From: Giardia muris
Taxonomy: Eukaryota > Fornicata > Diplomonadida > Hexamitidae
DNA: 64,000 bases
Assembly (NCBI GenBank): GCA_006247105.1
Contig: CM016926.1
Coordinates: 1,798,001 to 1,862,000 of the forward strand
Reading direction: 5' to 3'
Part shown: positions 34,875 through 43,804 of the stretch, one piece after another
Layout: each line of letters starts with the position of its first letter
Numbering within the stretch: position 1 is the stretch's first letter
Program-made: the position numbers and the translations under genes
The notes under the pieces: model-generated
Seen by the model: the letters and a program-made list of their open reading frames with translations, nothing else
The model's database searches: none
What the model was told of the DNA's origin: nothing

Positions 34875-35190
34875 AAGGGAAGAAGACCATTCTGCCATCT
34901 GAGGTAAACCTACTATTCTTCGTCGTTTGCTTCCCTGATTCAGAGAGGAGGAGTCGGACGCAGTCTGTCTTGCCATTGAAGGCGGCCCACATCAGTGCGG
35001 TCCATCCCCTTTTATTCTGCATCCCGAGTTCTTCCTTGAGGAAGGGAATACAATCAGAGTGACCGTTCTTTGCAGCCCATATCAGAGCCGTCTGACCATA
35101 TTCATCCTTCTTCCTGACCTGATTGAGGTTCCTTTTCACGCCTTTGAGGTCGCCATACCTGGCCGCCCTCATCAAATCCGTGATGGACAT
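33148..35190 (-). CDS. Ankyrin-NEK-type protein kinase (left copy)
   Basis: A 680-residue kinase with N-terminal ankyrin repeats, unlike the more common kinase-first order. Three or four ankyrin repeats span residues 5-155, then a coiled coil 180-300, two or three further ankyrin repeats 310-405 and the kinase domain 430-680. Catalytic elements are all canonical: GGGAFGTVY from G438, VAVK with K458, helix-C RREAE, HRD at 554-556 with D556, GDFG with D574, GTDLYMAPE and DVWALG. It should be active. The last 573 codons or so are identical to the gene at 35590-37812; the N-terminal ankyrin block is only related. It begins GTTCAAAAATGTCC, almost the same start context as the other copy. Confidence 0.9.
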   Translation of the reverse strand: MSITDLMRAARYGDLKGVKRNLNQVRKKDEYGQTALIWAAKNGHSDCIPFLKEELGMQNKRGWTALMWAAFNGKTDCVRLLLSESGKQTTKNSRFTSDGRMVFFPSGTTALMMAAHENYPEIVELLLPYEQGMEDSEGRTAQWYANDSSKEGDYSRVRQLLKNEGSERILPPPNPGEMLELRERVNELTTEIESLKKDLASSKNAHEETKKELSQSNREVSSLKQQLQKANEEAKKNHELNETLNKRTQEAEKSPAEARGEVFSSKVQLSKTDEDHSHVYTDSEAPRKELADQKAQNPALENENTLLKNGSLIPAAIKGDLNTLRRHIDQAGKRGSSGMTALMHAASRGQTEVVRLLRPLEARLQDGRGWTALMHAVGRGHEECVGLLLLERDLRDGEGRTAAEHAESEKMRRVLLNQPTLPRLPDSLSVYCLTTVIGGGAFGTVYAAHKSGRNVAVKVIDLGKYNKKERELLRREAEILPSLDHPNIIRCIDAGEDDHDDTCVIVTDLCCGDLREEMDRRKKANSSYSDQEVWKTIREVAAALAYLHEKRHVHRDLKPANVFLAPDGRCILGDFGVARALGDSSRMNTHTGTDLYMAPEIHQGKRYDNSVDVWALGVVAHELCTGELPFFTVPAILERGPPAIENRDGGLVTLISRMLSKDPEDRPTAQDVLEEAERHQ

Positions 35191-35589
35191 TTTTGAACAT
35201 CAAACATCCACTCTCCTCGAATTGAGAACACTCCTTCCCGTCCATCCAACACTCTGGGCATCCAACCGCTACCAAAGACCTGCCCCGAGGACGGGAGGCC
35301 CACAGCTCTCCTCGGGGCGCTCTCGTCCCTGGATGAGCTCCCACTGGTCATCAGTCTCTCCTTATAGCCCCCCAACCCCCTGGTGAGGGTCGGGTCCGTT
35401 CCCCTCTCAAGGACGAATGGCCTCTGACGAGAGCCGTGCCAGACGGAGAGAGGGGCCCACTGGCTTCCCGGGGACGGGTGCATCGATCTGGACGCCCCTC
35501 TGTTGTCGAGGGGATGTGAGATGGCGGGTCGGCCTCTGGGACCGGAGGAACGCCCTCAGTGAGAGGGAAGAGGGGGTTGATGTTTAAAA
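35191..35589. promoter_or_regulatory. 399 bp divergent intergenic region between the two kinase copies
   Basis: No gene is visible. Both ends show the same near-start sequence reading outward (TTGATGTT[C/T]AAAAATGTCC), so the two core promoters descend from one. The middle is not mirrored: it lies inside the 1,211 bp unique spacer (34875-36085) between the arms. Short open frames in it overlap each other on both strands and lack support. Confidence 0.5.
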
Positions 35590-37812
35590 ATGTCCGATAC
35601 GGCGTCGATGAAGGCAATCAGTCTTAGGGTTCTCGAGGCCATGAAAGTTGTTATCAAGGATCTTGGGAAGGATGATGGTAGTGGACGGACCGCACTGATG
35701 AAGGCCGCAATGGAAGGCCACTCTAATTGCATACCTCCACTCAAGAAAGAGATTGGGAAGAAGGATAGCGATGGATGGACTGCGCTGATGCTAGCTGCAG
35801 AGAAAGGCCACTCCAACTGCATACCTCTCCTCGAAGAAGAGATCGGGATGAAGAACAATATTGGGCGGACGGCTTTGATGGAGGCTGCAAGACGAGGTCA
35901 CGCCAGCTGCATCCCTCTTCTCAAGAAGGAGGTCGGATTGCAGGACAACGATGGGTGGACTGCACTGATGAGGGCTGCTCGCTATGGCCATATAGACTCT
36001 GTCCGATTTCTCTTCTTCGAGGCGGGAAAGCGGATAACAAAGGAATGGAAGCTTCCCCTACTCAGCAAAACAATTACTTTCCCTCCCGGAACGACTGCTC
36101 TCATGATGGCAGCCCACGAGAACTATCCCGAGATTGTTGAGCTCCTTCTCCCATACGAGCAAGGAATGGAGGATTCCGAAGGTCGCACAGCTCAGTGGTA
36201 TGCAAACGACAGTTCAAAGGAAGGTGACTACTCCCGGGTCCGTCAGCTCCTCAAGAATGAAGGCTCAGAACGAATTCTTCCGCCACCGAATCCTGGTGAG
36301 ATGCTTGAGCTTCGAGAACGTGTCAACGAGCTCACCACTGAGATTGAGTCTCTTAAGAAAGATCTTGCCTCTTCCAAGAATGCACACGAGGAGACAAAGA
36401 AGGAGCTATCCCAATCGAATCGGGAAGTCTCCTCTCTCAAACAACAACTCCAGAAGGCCAACGAAGAGGCCAAGAAGAATCACGAGCTGAACGAGACCCT
36501 GAACAAGAGGACACAGGAGGCCGAGAAGAGCCCTGCTGAGGCGAGGGGAGAAGTGTTCTCTTCCAAAGTTCAACTCTCAAAGACCGACGAAGATCATTCT
36601 CATGTCTACACCGACTCTGAGGCCCCCAGAAAAGAACTAGCAGACCAGAAGGCCCAGAACCCCGCCCTCGAGAATGAAAATACCCTACTGAAGAACGGGT
36701 CCCTCATTCCAGCCGCCATTAAAGGAGACCTCAATACACTCCGAAGGCACATCGACCAGGCAGGAAAGCGGGGCTCCTCAGGCATGACGGCCCTGATGCA
36801 CGCCGCCTCCCGAGGCCAGACCGAGGTCGTCCGCCTCCTTCGGCCCCTCGAGGCCCGCCTCCAGGACGGGAGGGGATGGACGGCCTTGATGCATGCAGTG
36901 GGGAGAGGACACGAGGAGTGCGTCGGCCTCCTCCTTCTGGAGAGGGACCTGAGGGACGGGGAGGGCAGGACGGCAGCTGAGCACGCAGAGAGCGAGAAGA
37001 TGCGACGGGTGCTTCTGAACCAACCCACACTTCCGAGGCTTCCAGACAGTCTTTCGGTATACTGCCTGACAACAGTGATAGGAGGAGGTGCCTTCGGGAC
37101 GGTCTACGCGGCCCACAAGAGCGGCCGGAACGTGGCGGTCAAGGTCATCGATCTTGGAAAATACAATAAGAAGGAACGGGAATTGCTTCGCAGAGAGGCG
37201 GAGATACTCCCCTCCCTCGACCATCCAAACATCATCCGGTGCATCGATGCAGGGGAAGATGACCATGACGATACCTGCGTCATTGTGACAGATCTCTGTT
37301 GTGGGGACCTTCGTGAGGAGATGGATAGAAGGAAGAAAGCAAATTCCTCATATAGCGATCAAGAGGTCTGGAAGACGATCCGAGAGGTGGCCGCTGCCCT
37401 CGCATACCTCCACGAGAAGAGGCATGTTCATAGAGACCTGAAACCTGCGAACGTCTTCCTTGCCCCGGACGGTCGGTGCATCCTTGGGGACTTCGGGGTT
37501 GCAAGAGCACTCGGGGACTCTTCTCGAATGAATACACATACAGGGACAGATTTATACATGGCCCCCGAAATCCACCAAGGGAAGAGGTATGACAATTCCG
37601 TCGACGTCTGGGCCCTGGGAGTAGTGGCGCATGAGTTGTGCACTGGTGAGCTCCCGTTCTTCACAGTGCCCGCGATTCTTGAGAGAGGCCCTCCGGCCAT
37701 CGAGAACAGGGATGGAGGGCTCGTTACCCTCATCTCCCGGATGCTCTCGAAGGACCCCGAAGACCGTCCGACAGCACAGGACGTCCTCGAGGAGGCGGAG
37801 AGGCACCAGTGA
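35590..37812 (+). CDS. Ankyrin-NEK-type protein kinase (right copy)
   Basis: A 740-residue paralogue of the left copy, transcribed away from it. The N-terminus (residues 1-160) has more ankyrin repeats, including four consecutive near-identical units with GHSNCIP or GHASCIP and GWTALM or GRTALM, which suggests recent internal duplication. From GTTALMMAAHENY onward it matches the left copy residue for residue: coiled coil 240-360, second ankyrin block 370-465 and kinase domain 490-740. Kinase residues are G498, K518, H614-R-D616 and D634-FG, so it is predicted active. The N-terminal ankyrin block is the only part that could give the two kinases different partners. The start follows GTTTAAAAATGTCC. 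Confidence 0.9.
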   Translation: MSDTASMKAISLRVLEAMKVVIKDLGKDDGSGRTALMKAAMEGHSNCIPPLKKEIGKKDSDGWTALMLAAEKGHSNCIPLLEEEIGMKNNIGRTALMEAARRGHASCIPLLKKEVGLQDNDGWTALMRAARYGHIDSVRFLFFEAGKRITKEWKLPLLSKTITFPPGTTALMMAAHENYPEIVELLLPYEQGMEDSEGRTAQWYANDSSKEGDYSRVRQLLKNEGSERILPPPNPGEMLELRERVNELTTEIESLKKDLASSKNAHEETKKELSQSNREVSSLKQQLQKANEEAKKNHELNETLNKRTQEAEKSPAEARGEVFSSKVQLSKTDEDHSHVYTDSEAPRKELADQKAQNPALENENTLLKNGSLIPAAIKGDLNTLRRHIDQAGKRGSSGMTALMHAASRGQTEVVRLLRPLEARLQDGRGWTALMHAVGRGHEECVGLLLLERDLRDGEGRTAAEHAESEKMRRVLLNQPTLPRLPDSLSVYCLTTVIGGGAFGTVYAAHKSGRNVAVKVIDLGKYNKKERELLRREAEILPSLDHPNIIRCIDAGEDDHDDTCVIVTDLCCGDLREEMDRRKKANSSYSDQEVWKTIREVAAALAYLHEKRHVHRDLKPANVFLAPDGRCILGDFGVARALGDSSRMNTHTGTDLYMAPEIHQGKRYDNSVDVWALGVVAHELCTGELPFFTVPAILERGPPAIENRDGGLVTLISRMLSKDPEDRPTAQDVLEEAERHQ

Positions 37813-38102
37813 CGAGTTCTGGGGATCGTGCTCCATCAGGACGGACGGACGAAGGACGTGTGAACAGCTGGGGAGGAGCACCCTCGTCCCATGCCTCCAG
37901 TCGACCGGGGGCTGGAGACTCTTACGACGGGGAGGCCGATGTGCTTGGAGCCCCTCGGTCCTCCTCCTCAGAGAAGGGAGAGGGGAAGAACCTGGAACGG
38001 TTACATCAAGCTGAAATCAGGAGCCAGTCCAAGAGGGGAGACCTCGTCGTCTTCCGCCTCGTCTTCTGCTGGAGGCCCTGCTCTGGAGTGAAGAGAGGTG
38101 AG
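36086..38102 (-). repeat. Right arm of a 2,017 bp inverted repeat
   Basis: Reverse complement of 32858-34874. The arm covers the last 576 codons of the right kinase and runs 290 bases past its stop codon, ending in GAGAGGTGAG at 38102. The sequence then differs (TCAAGAG here, against CACATATT on the mirrored side). Confidence 0.92.
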
Positions 38103-38441
38103 TCAAGAGAAAAACTATCTAGGAAGGCAAAGGGGTTCCGCAAAGAAAGTCAAATTCCCCTTGAATCCTCTAGTAGAGGCGTAATCACTTGTCTAAAGAA
38201 CCTATTTCTTCAGCGCACCCATCAACGAGCATATAACTCATGTAGGGACGTATTCTAAGAGTTCGAGGTCTAAACACTCTAGTTATCATCTAACCAAGTC
38301 CAGGAGGAAGACAGATTGAAGATTTGGAGCTCATGCAACAGTCTCGAGCGTATGAATGGCTTCTGCCTTCTAGATGCTCTCTGCACGAAGTAAAGTCTCA
38401 TAAGGCAGTATTAGGTCTGAGTAAATCGAAAATTTCTCTAT
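37813..38441. other. Gene-free segment: repeat tail plus unique sequence
   Basis: Positions 37813-38102 are the 3' flank of the kinase, shared with the left arm. An open frame there (about 95 codons, GTG-initiated, Ser/Gly/Arg-rich) exists in both copies but has no ATG or recognisable domain. From 38103 to 38441 the sequence is unique and comparatively A/T-rich, serving as the 5' flank of the Kelch gene. I see no RNA gene in it. Confidence 0.45.
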
Positions 38442-41261
38442 ATGGCCGCGTTTTCGGTCTCGTGGACTCAAATCTTGACCCCTGGGACTCCCACAGGCCG
38501 ATATGGGTGTTCCATGGTGATAGCGGGTGACGGAGTCTTGGTCTTTGGCGGCTATTCATCAAGATATCTAAACGAGACTCTTGAACTGACTTCCGTGAAG
38601 CAGGAGCCGAAGTGGCGTCTGAAACGTCGACCCAGGGTGTATCCCAGTCCTCGACGCGGACATACGATGACAGCATTTAATGGCGGATACCTCCTGTTTG
38701 GAGGGGATCTTGGGGATGCCTGTACCAATGATCTCTGGTTTTATGGCGATGGGAATTGGCAGAACCTCCAGGAGGCTGGGCAAGGAGGCGATCGCCCTGC
38801 TCCCCGTTATGGGCATGCAGCTTGTCTAGTTGGAACTCACTTAGTTATATATGGCGGAGCGGAGCGTTACAACCGGACCCTTCTCTATTGTGACTGTTGG
38901 ATCCTTGACCTTACCAACTGGCGGTGGCGTCGCATCACAGATGGACCGCCGGCCCGTTACGGACACTCTTTGAACTTGGCCGGGCCGAGGCTCATCGTTA
39001 TCGGCGGTATGACTGGGGAGGGACGTCTTAGCGACGTTTGGGAGTTGTCGGCGACAGATATGCTGGTGGGTACGTGGCGTCAACTACCCCTCACTCAGAC
39101 CACAGGGGGCCATAGCCTCTCCCCGCGAACAGAACACTTTACATGTACTCTTGGGTCATCAATCGTCGTCTTTGGTGGGTCGGCTGATTCAGGTCCACTT
39201 GATGACCTGTGGTTAATTACCCCAACAGATGCGTCAGTTACGCTTGTGAAGGTCCAAAGCCGTTCCCATAAGCCTGCCCCACGCCATGCCGGTGGGATAG
39301 CGGCTCTTGTGACCAGCCCTACGCCTGTTGGAACAGTCGATTATATTAATCGGCGGCTAAAGACTGAGCATGCGGCTACGACGTGGTTAGATCAGTCACG
39401 CCCCGAGACGACGTTAGACAGTGCGATCTTTGAGGGGAACTACGTGCGGTTCTACGTGTTTGGTGGAACAAGCGCCCAAGGCGCTCTTAATGATATCTGG
39501 GCCTGCACTCTTTGCATCCTTACAGAATCTCACAAGGAATACAAGGTTCCTAGCGCCCGCCAATCGGAAGATCGCACGATGACGATCGTAGGAGAGAACG
39601 TGACGATGGGAAGCTTCCAGACCATGATGTCAGAGGAGCGCCATAGCATTGGCAGCCCTGGGGCTATTCGCTCGGGTGGGACGATGCCTCCGCTCGTCCC
39701 TCAGGGCCATAAACCTAGCCGAGTTCATAGCATTCGTGCTGACTCATCTGTTGGGGAAATTCTTTCTCCCAAGGAGATTCGTGTATCCACCTCACACCGG
39801 CGAATGTCTGCACCTCCGCAGCCGCCAGCTATCGCACGCCGCAGTATTGACTCTCCAACCTTCTCTCGCGACGGTGAGTCCGTGACGCTTTACTCGGCAC
39901 ACGCCAGTGTGGACGAGCTCCGTAGACCAGCAACCGCCGCTACTGGTAGCCACGTATCTCCTAAAGCTCGCGGATCTGTCTTTGTTAATCCAGCAATTCT
40001 TCACACAAGTCCACGAGTCAGTTCTGCTCCAGTTAGGATCTCTCCGCCAAGAAGACCACGGTCTGCTGACCGTCTTGTGCCGATGAGTGCACAGCCTGGT
40101 TCCGATGGGGAGGTTCACATGTACATGGTCGAGCAATTCTCGAACATCAACGAGAACCTGACCAAGATGGAGGCACGGCTGCACGTTGAGGAGATGAAGC
40201 GTGCCTTTGAGCAGGATCTCGCGCGCCAGGGTTCGGACCTTGAAGCTCTTGCGGGTGCTATTTCTGAGTTCAGAGACTCGGTACTTTATTCCGTTGATGA
40301 ACTCGCGCGGCGTCTTAACTTCGTTGCGGATGGGCAACGGTCACATGAGGACGACATCGTCGAGATTAATGCGAAGATAGGGGAGATCGACACGCTCCTT
40401 GTCGAGCAAGCAAGTGATACGTTAAAGGATGAGATCATCATGGAGATGCAGCTCCGGATTAATAATTTGATGGCTGAGAATAAGACTCTAGCAGCCCGGC
40501 TGTCCCGTCTTGAGTCTCTGGTCATGGCGACCGCTTTGACGGGTCAGCCAACGAAGGAGGTATTGGATCTTATCACGGAGATCGCCAAGGGAAGCATGAA
40601 TGACATCCCAGCCAACGATGTCAAGGTCAATAGCATCGTCCATACCTTAACGAAGGATGGCGTCATTGAGAATGCTGCACTTCAGCACGTCATTGATGAG
40701 GCCCAGAAGACGGATAAGCGCATAGCACAACTCACGGCTAGCGGGTTAAGCACCGTCAAAAGCAGGCCTCTGACCGCGACGGCTATCAAGACCCCTATTG
40801 TTGTTAGCCCTGAGGAACTGAAGGATAACACCCCAACATTGTTACCAACGCAAAGCGGGGTTCTTGGGAAGTCCACGGTTAATCATCCAAACCTTCCACC
40901 TTCTGTCCCGAGCCATCGAGGAGCTTCTACCTCGCAGGTGCACAGTCCTGTTTATGATGAACCGGCGACCCAGGGTACTATTTACCAGGAAAGTTATACG
41001 CTCAACGGTGATCAAGTGACAGGTGCGGACGGGTTGACTGCTCGTCCGTCGACTGCGTCAAGCTTTGCACCTTCTGCTTATTCCTTGACGTCGGGTCATC
41101 CTCAAAGCCCACAGCAAATCCCTTTGACGACCAAGGACCCTGATCCAAAGGGAGTATTGCAGAAGCCTCGAAGCTCACGTACGAGCCATGCGTCGGATAG
41201 TGAGTCCCAGGCGTTACTCGATAGGATCATGGCGGCCTCTGAAGAACTTTCTGACGAGTAG
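38442..41261 (+). CDS. Kelch-repeat protein with C-terminal coiled coil
   Basis: A 939-residue protein. Residues 5-365 contain six Kelch repeats forming a beta-propeller, seen from repeated GR-x-GH/S and VFGG or IYGG/VIGG elements followed by DLW or DVW (for example HTMTAFNGGYLLFGG, PRLIVIGGMTGEG, SSIVVFGGSAD). Residues 370-560 are Ser/Arg/Pro-rich and disordered. A coiled coil spans about 565-705 (NINENLTKMEARLHVEEMKRAF). The C-terminal 200 residues are again low complexity. This plan resembles tip-elongation and Rab9-effector-like Kelch proteins that link membranes or microtubules to polarity factors; the specific role is unknown. There is no BTB, BACK or F-box domain. Start context is A/T-rich (AAAATTTCTCTATATGG). 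Confidence 0.88.
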   Translation: MAAFSVSWTQILTPGTPTGRYGCSMVIAGDGVLVFGGYSSRYLNETLELTSVKQEPKWRLKRRPRVYPSPRRGHTMTAFNGGYLLFGGDLGDACTNDLWFYGDGNWQNLQEAGQGGDRPAPRYGHAACLVGTHLVIYGGAERYNRTLLYCDCWILDLTNWRWRRITDGPPARYGHSLNLAGPRLIVIGGMTGEGRLSDVWELSATDMLVGTWRQLPLTQTTGGHSLSPRTEHFTCTLGSSIVVFGGSADSGPLDDLWLITPTDASVTLVKVQSRSHKPAPRHAGGIAALVTSPTPVGTVDYINRRLKTEHAATTWLDQSRPETTLDSAIFEGNYVRFYVFGGTSAQGALNDIWACTLCILTESHKEYKVPSARQSEDRTMTIVGENVTMGSFQTMMSEERHSIGSPGAIRSGGTMPPLVPQGHKPSRVHSIRADSSVGEILSPKEIRVSTSHRRMSAPPQPPAIARRSIDSPTFSRDGESVTLYSAHASVDELRRPATAATGSHVSPKARGSVFVNPAILHTSPRVSSAPVRISPPRRPRSADRLVPMSAQPGSDGEVHMYMVEQFSNINENLTKMEARLHVEEMKRAFEQDLARQGSDLEALAGAISEFRDSVLYSVDELARRLNFVADGQRSHEDDIVEINAKIGEIDTLLVEQASDTLKDEIIMEMQLRINNLMAENKTLAARLSRLESLVMATALTGQPTKEVLDLITEIAKGSMNDIPANDVKVNSIVHTLTKDGVIENAALQHVIDEAQKTDKRIAQLTASGLSTVKSRPLTATAIKTPIVVSPEELKDNTPTLLPTQSGVLGKSTVNHPNLPPSVPSHRGASTSQVHSPVYDEPATQGTIYQESYTLNGDQVTGADGLTARPSTASSFAPSAYSLTSGHPQSPQQIPLTTKDPDPKGVLQKPRSSRTSHASDSESQALLDRIMAASEELSDE

Positions 41262-41279
41262 GAGCAGGAATAAAATACG

Positions 41280-42698
41280 ATGCGTCTTTTATTGTGTGGA
41301 GATATCCATGGGAACGAGCAGCAGCTCAGTGCACTCGTCGAATATACATGGGGGCATCAGGTTGACGTTCTAATTTACCTCGGTGACCTTTCTCCGAATC
41401 GATTCATGTATGACACCCCGCCACGTGCCGACCAGTATGTCCGTAGCGTCGTCTTCCCATACCTTCTGGCCGCCCGCGCGCGTTATAAGTTTGTGATGCC
41501 TGGGAACACGGACTTCCACATGAACACTAATACCTATGAAAAAGAGTTTCAAGATCCAAGGAATGGTAGTTTTGAATTTCTCCGACATGGGATTCGAGTG
41601 ATTGAGGATAAGGTCGCCATCTTTCTCTCCTGTTATACCCCATTATCACCCCACGTTTTAAAGGATGCAGAATGTGTTGATATCCGTTCAGACCTTAGCT
41701 TCAAAGGCCAAAGCTGTCCATATCTCAAGTCAGCGGAATACACCACACGAGTCATCGAGCAGCACTCCTTATGTCCCACTTGTGGAGAAGACATATTCTC
41801 CAGGCAAGGCCGTCCTTGTCTTTGCTCCAATAAAGGTTTCGACTCTATCGCCTCACAGAAAGTAACGTCCCCTCCTAGAAAGGGTCGGCACTTGACGCAT
41901 TCGATGACACACCGGGAGAGGATCTTGACAAGGGGAATCATTAGTACTTCTATGACAAAGGAGTCCGATGAGTTCATCATGGGAGGTGATACTCTTGCTT
42001 ACATGAAGGCGTACTTCTGCGATATCGATTTAAGGGATACCGCTGACCATCCCGAATGGTTTCAACGGCAACAGTTAACCACATTATATGAAAAGGCGGC
42101 TCTTTCCATCCTTGGATATTATGGCCTGTGTGGAACCTCTCCTTATGTGGAAACCTTAACGTCCACACCCTCAGACTTCCCAGAATCGATGGATACGAAG
42201 TATGTGCACCCCCATGATATCCTTTCCACCCCTATGAAGAAAAGACAGCAAATCCCACTTAATATTTGGGCTACGCATGGTCCAGCTTATAATACGACCT
42301 CTGATCGGCTTCTTTCGGGTGATCATTGTGGAAGCAAAGGCTTTCGCTATTTGCTTGATATCCTCCCTTCCAAATGTATGCCGCAGGTTCACGTTACTGG
42401 TCACATACATGAGACGGCACGAGATGGGACCTATTCGAGCGAGATCGCCTTCGAAAAGGAAGATGGTGTTACTACCACTCACTTCCTTGCCTTAGGATCT
42501 GAAGGGATCACCATTCCTCATTGCAAGAAGTTCTCCTTCATCCTTCTTGATGTATCCGACAGTACTGGAGATATCATCTCCTTCGAACGTATTACCCTTC
42601 CCGTGGAACTCTATCGTGATGCTGAAGACGCATCTCGTCTCTTCCGTCAATCCCTAGCGAAGATCCTTCGTCGTGAAAGTCTGAATTCGAACGAGTGA
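41280..42698 (+). CDS. Calcineurin-like metallophosphoesterase with Cys-rich insert
   Basis: A 472-residue phosphoesterase. The metal-binding motifs are all present: G7-DIHGN-12, Y-L-G35-D36, G75-NTD-78, ATHGP and VTGHIHE near the C-terminus. HCGSKGFRYLLD before the last motif recalls MPPED/UPF0046-type enzymes, but the substrate (phosphodiester, phosphoprotein or nucleotide) cannot be told. Between motifs three and four there is an insertion of about 150 residues. It contains a four-cysteine cluster, CPTCGED followed nine residues later by CLC, which could bind zinc. It starts 18 bp after the Kelch gene. The stop codon overlaps a consensus poly(A) signal. Confidence 0.87.
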   Translation: MRLLLCGDIHGNEQQLSALVEYTWGHQVDVLIYLGDLSPNRFMYDTPPRADQYVRSVVFPYLLAARARYKFVMPGNTDFHMNTNTYEKEFQDPRNGSFEFLRHGIRVIEDKVAIFLSCYTPLSPHVLKDAECVDIRSDLSFKGQSCPYLKSAEYTTRVIEQHSLCPTCGEDIFSRQGRPCLCSNKGFDSIASQKVTSPPRKGRHLTHSMTHRERILTRGIISTSMTKESDEFIMGGDTLAYMKAYFCDIDLRDTADHPEWFQRQQLTTLYEKAALSILGYYGLCGTSPYVETLTSTPSDFPESMDTKYVHPHDILSTPMKKRQQIPLNIWATHGPAYNTTSDRLLSGDHCGSKGFRYLLDILPSKCMPQVHVTGHIHETARDGTYSSEIAFEKEDGVTTTHFLALGSEGITIPHCKKFSFILLDVSDSTGDIISFERITLPVELYRDAEDASRLFRQSLAKILRRESLNSNE

Positions 42699-42700
42699 AC
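42694..42700 (+). terminator. AGTRAAY poly(A) signal overlapping stop codon
   Basis: AGTGAAC with the phosphoesterase stop TGA (42696-42698) inside it. The next gene's ATG follows 28 bases later. Confidence 0.6.
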
Positions 42701-42728
42701 GGCCAAATATTGAATACTGAGCTCTTAT

Positions 42729-43790
42729 ATGTCTTCGGCCTCGTTACGTCCCGTTCGGGTCGACTTCAAGCCGAAGGCCCCGCTCAGCGCCCAGCGGCTC
42801 CAGCGGGTCGCACTCAACACGCTGGGGGCGCTCCCAAAGCCTTTACAGGGGTACTATGGCAAGTGCGAGCAAATACATGGGCTTTGCCCACATTTCCCAT
42901 GTATCTTGGAGCTTGAAAGACGGAAGGCGATCCCCCTCCCACGAGTCCAGGAGATCAAAGCTTATGTAGGTATCCCAGTTGATGAACGCCTTCGAGACAT
43001 TGGACGTCTAGTTGGTTTAGTGCGGACCAGCCTTTCCTATTATAAGCGCGTCAACCTTCTCGTCCGGGAACAGACCTTATTGGCAGACGCGCGTGATTCT
43101 CTTCAAGCCTGGTTACAGACGGATTATTTGCGTTATATCGACCGCCTACAACAAATGGAATCGAAGGAGACGTATTCCAAACCACGTCTAGATCCCATGG
43201 TCCAAGAAAAGCTTGGGACTCAAGAACCAAGTACAGAGGCCATCGCTAGCATATCCACACCGTCACATACGGCAGATTCAAGCCTCTTGGATGTCTCTGA
43301 GGCTGATACGTATCGTACGATATATGACCCACGTCGTGGTGGAACTCTTCGTGCTCCTCATTATGAGCCAGATATGAGACGGTTCCGTGCCGAACTTACT
43401 AAATTCAACCCTGAATTACTCTATTCGGAGGTTAGCATCAGCGGGAAGACCTTTGGAGAGCCAAAACCGCAAGCGTTTCGATTCGAGTCGACCGATGATA
43501 TCATTCAACATATTGAGCAGCACAAACAGATTCAGTTGCAAGCGACTACCTCCGCACAAAGCTTAGATGCCGATAACGCACGAGAAGAGCTCGAGGCGGT
43601 CCGTTTAATCCTTCGGTCTGCATTCCATATGCAAGAGGTCGTGAGATTGGCTGAGATCGACAAGTACTTGCAACGGCGTATCCCTGGGGCAAACATCAAG
43701 CGTACCATCCCAATGCTGGTGGCCCAGGACCCGCATGTCCGCCAGCAGGGCGCAACACTTCACATTGATTGGCTCCTATCTTCGCTATAA
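42729..43790 (+). CDS. Hypothetical protein
   Basis: A 353-residue protein that I do not recognise. The N-terminus is basic (PVRVDFKPKAPL). A Cys/His cluster (CEQIHGLCPHFPC) sits near residues 46-58 and might bind a metal. Helical segments follow at 90-150, then a Ser/Thr-rich linker and a final helical domain (about 255-345). The end, GATLHIDWLLSSL, is hydrophobic but not a membrane anchor. It lies 30 bp downstream of the phosphoesterase and converges on the large minus-strand gene with a 14 bp gap, which fixes its limits. Function unknown. Confidence 0.7.
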   Translation: MSSASLRPVRVDFKPKAPLSAQRLQRVALNTLGALPKPLQGYYGKCEQIHGLCPHFPCILELERRKAIPLPRVQEIKAYVGIPVDERLRDIGRLVGLVRTSLSYYKRVNLLVREQTLLADARDSLQAWLQTDYLRYIDRLQQMESKETYSKPRLDPMVQEKLGTQEPSTEAIASISTPSHTADSSLLDVSEADTYRTIYDPRRGGTLRAPHYEPDMRRFRAELTKFNPELLYSEVSISGKTFGEPKPQAFRFESTDDIIQHIEQHKQIQLQATTSAQSLDADNAREELEAVRLILRSAFHMQEVVRLAEIDKYLQRRIPGANIKRTIPMLVAQDPHVRQQGATLHIDWLLSSL

Positions 43791-43804
43791 CAATCCTGTC
43801 AGGA

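Noticed and set aside
32858..38102. Inverted repeat as a transposon with terminal repeats
   Set aside because: The arms are mostly kinase coding sequence, with no transposase, target-site duplication or element-like ends seen.
37809..38258. Open frame of about 149 codons after the right kinase stop, mirrored at 32786-33151
   Set aside because: It begins at GTG, not ATG, has a low-complexity Ser/Gly/Arg composition, and diverges in length at the repeat boundary. It is better read as 3' flank carried in both arms.
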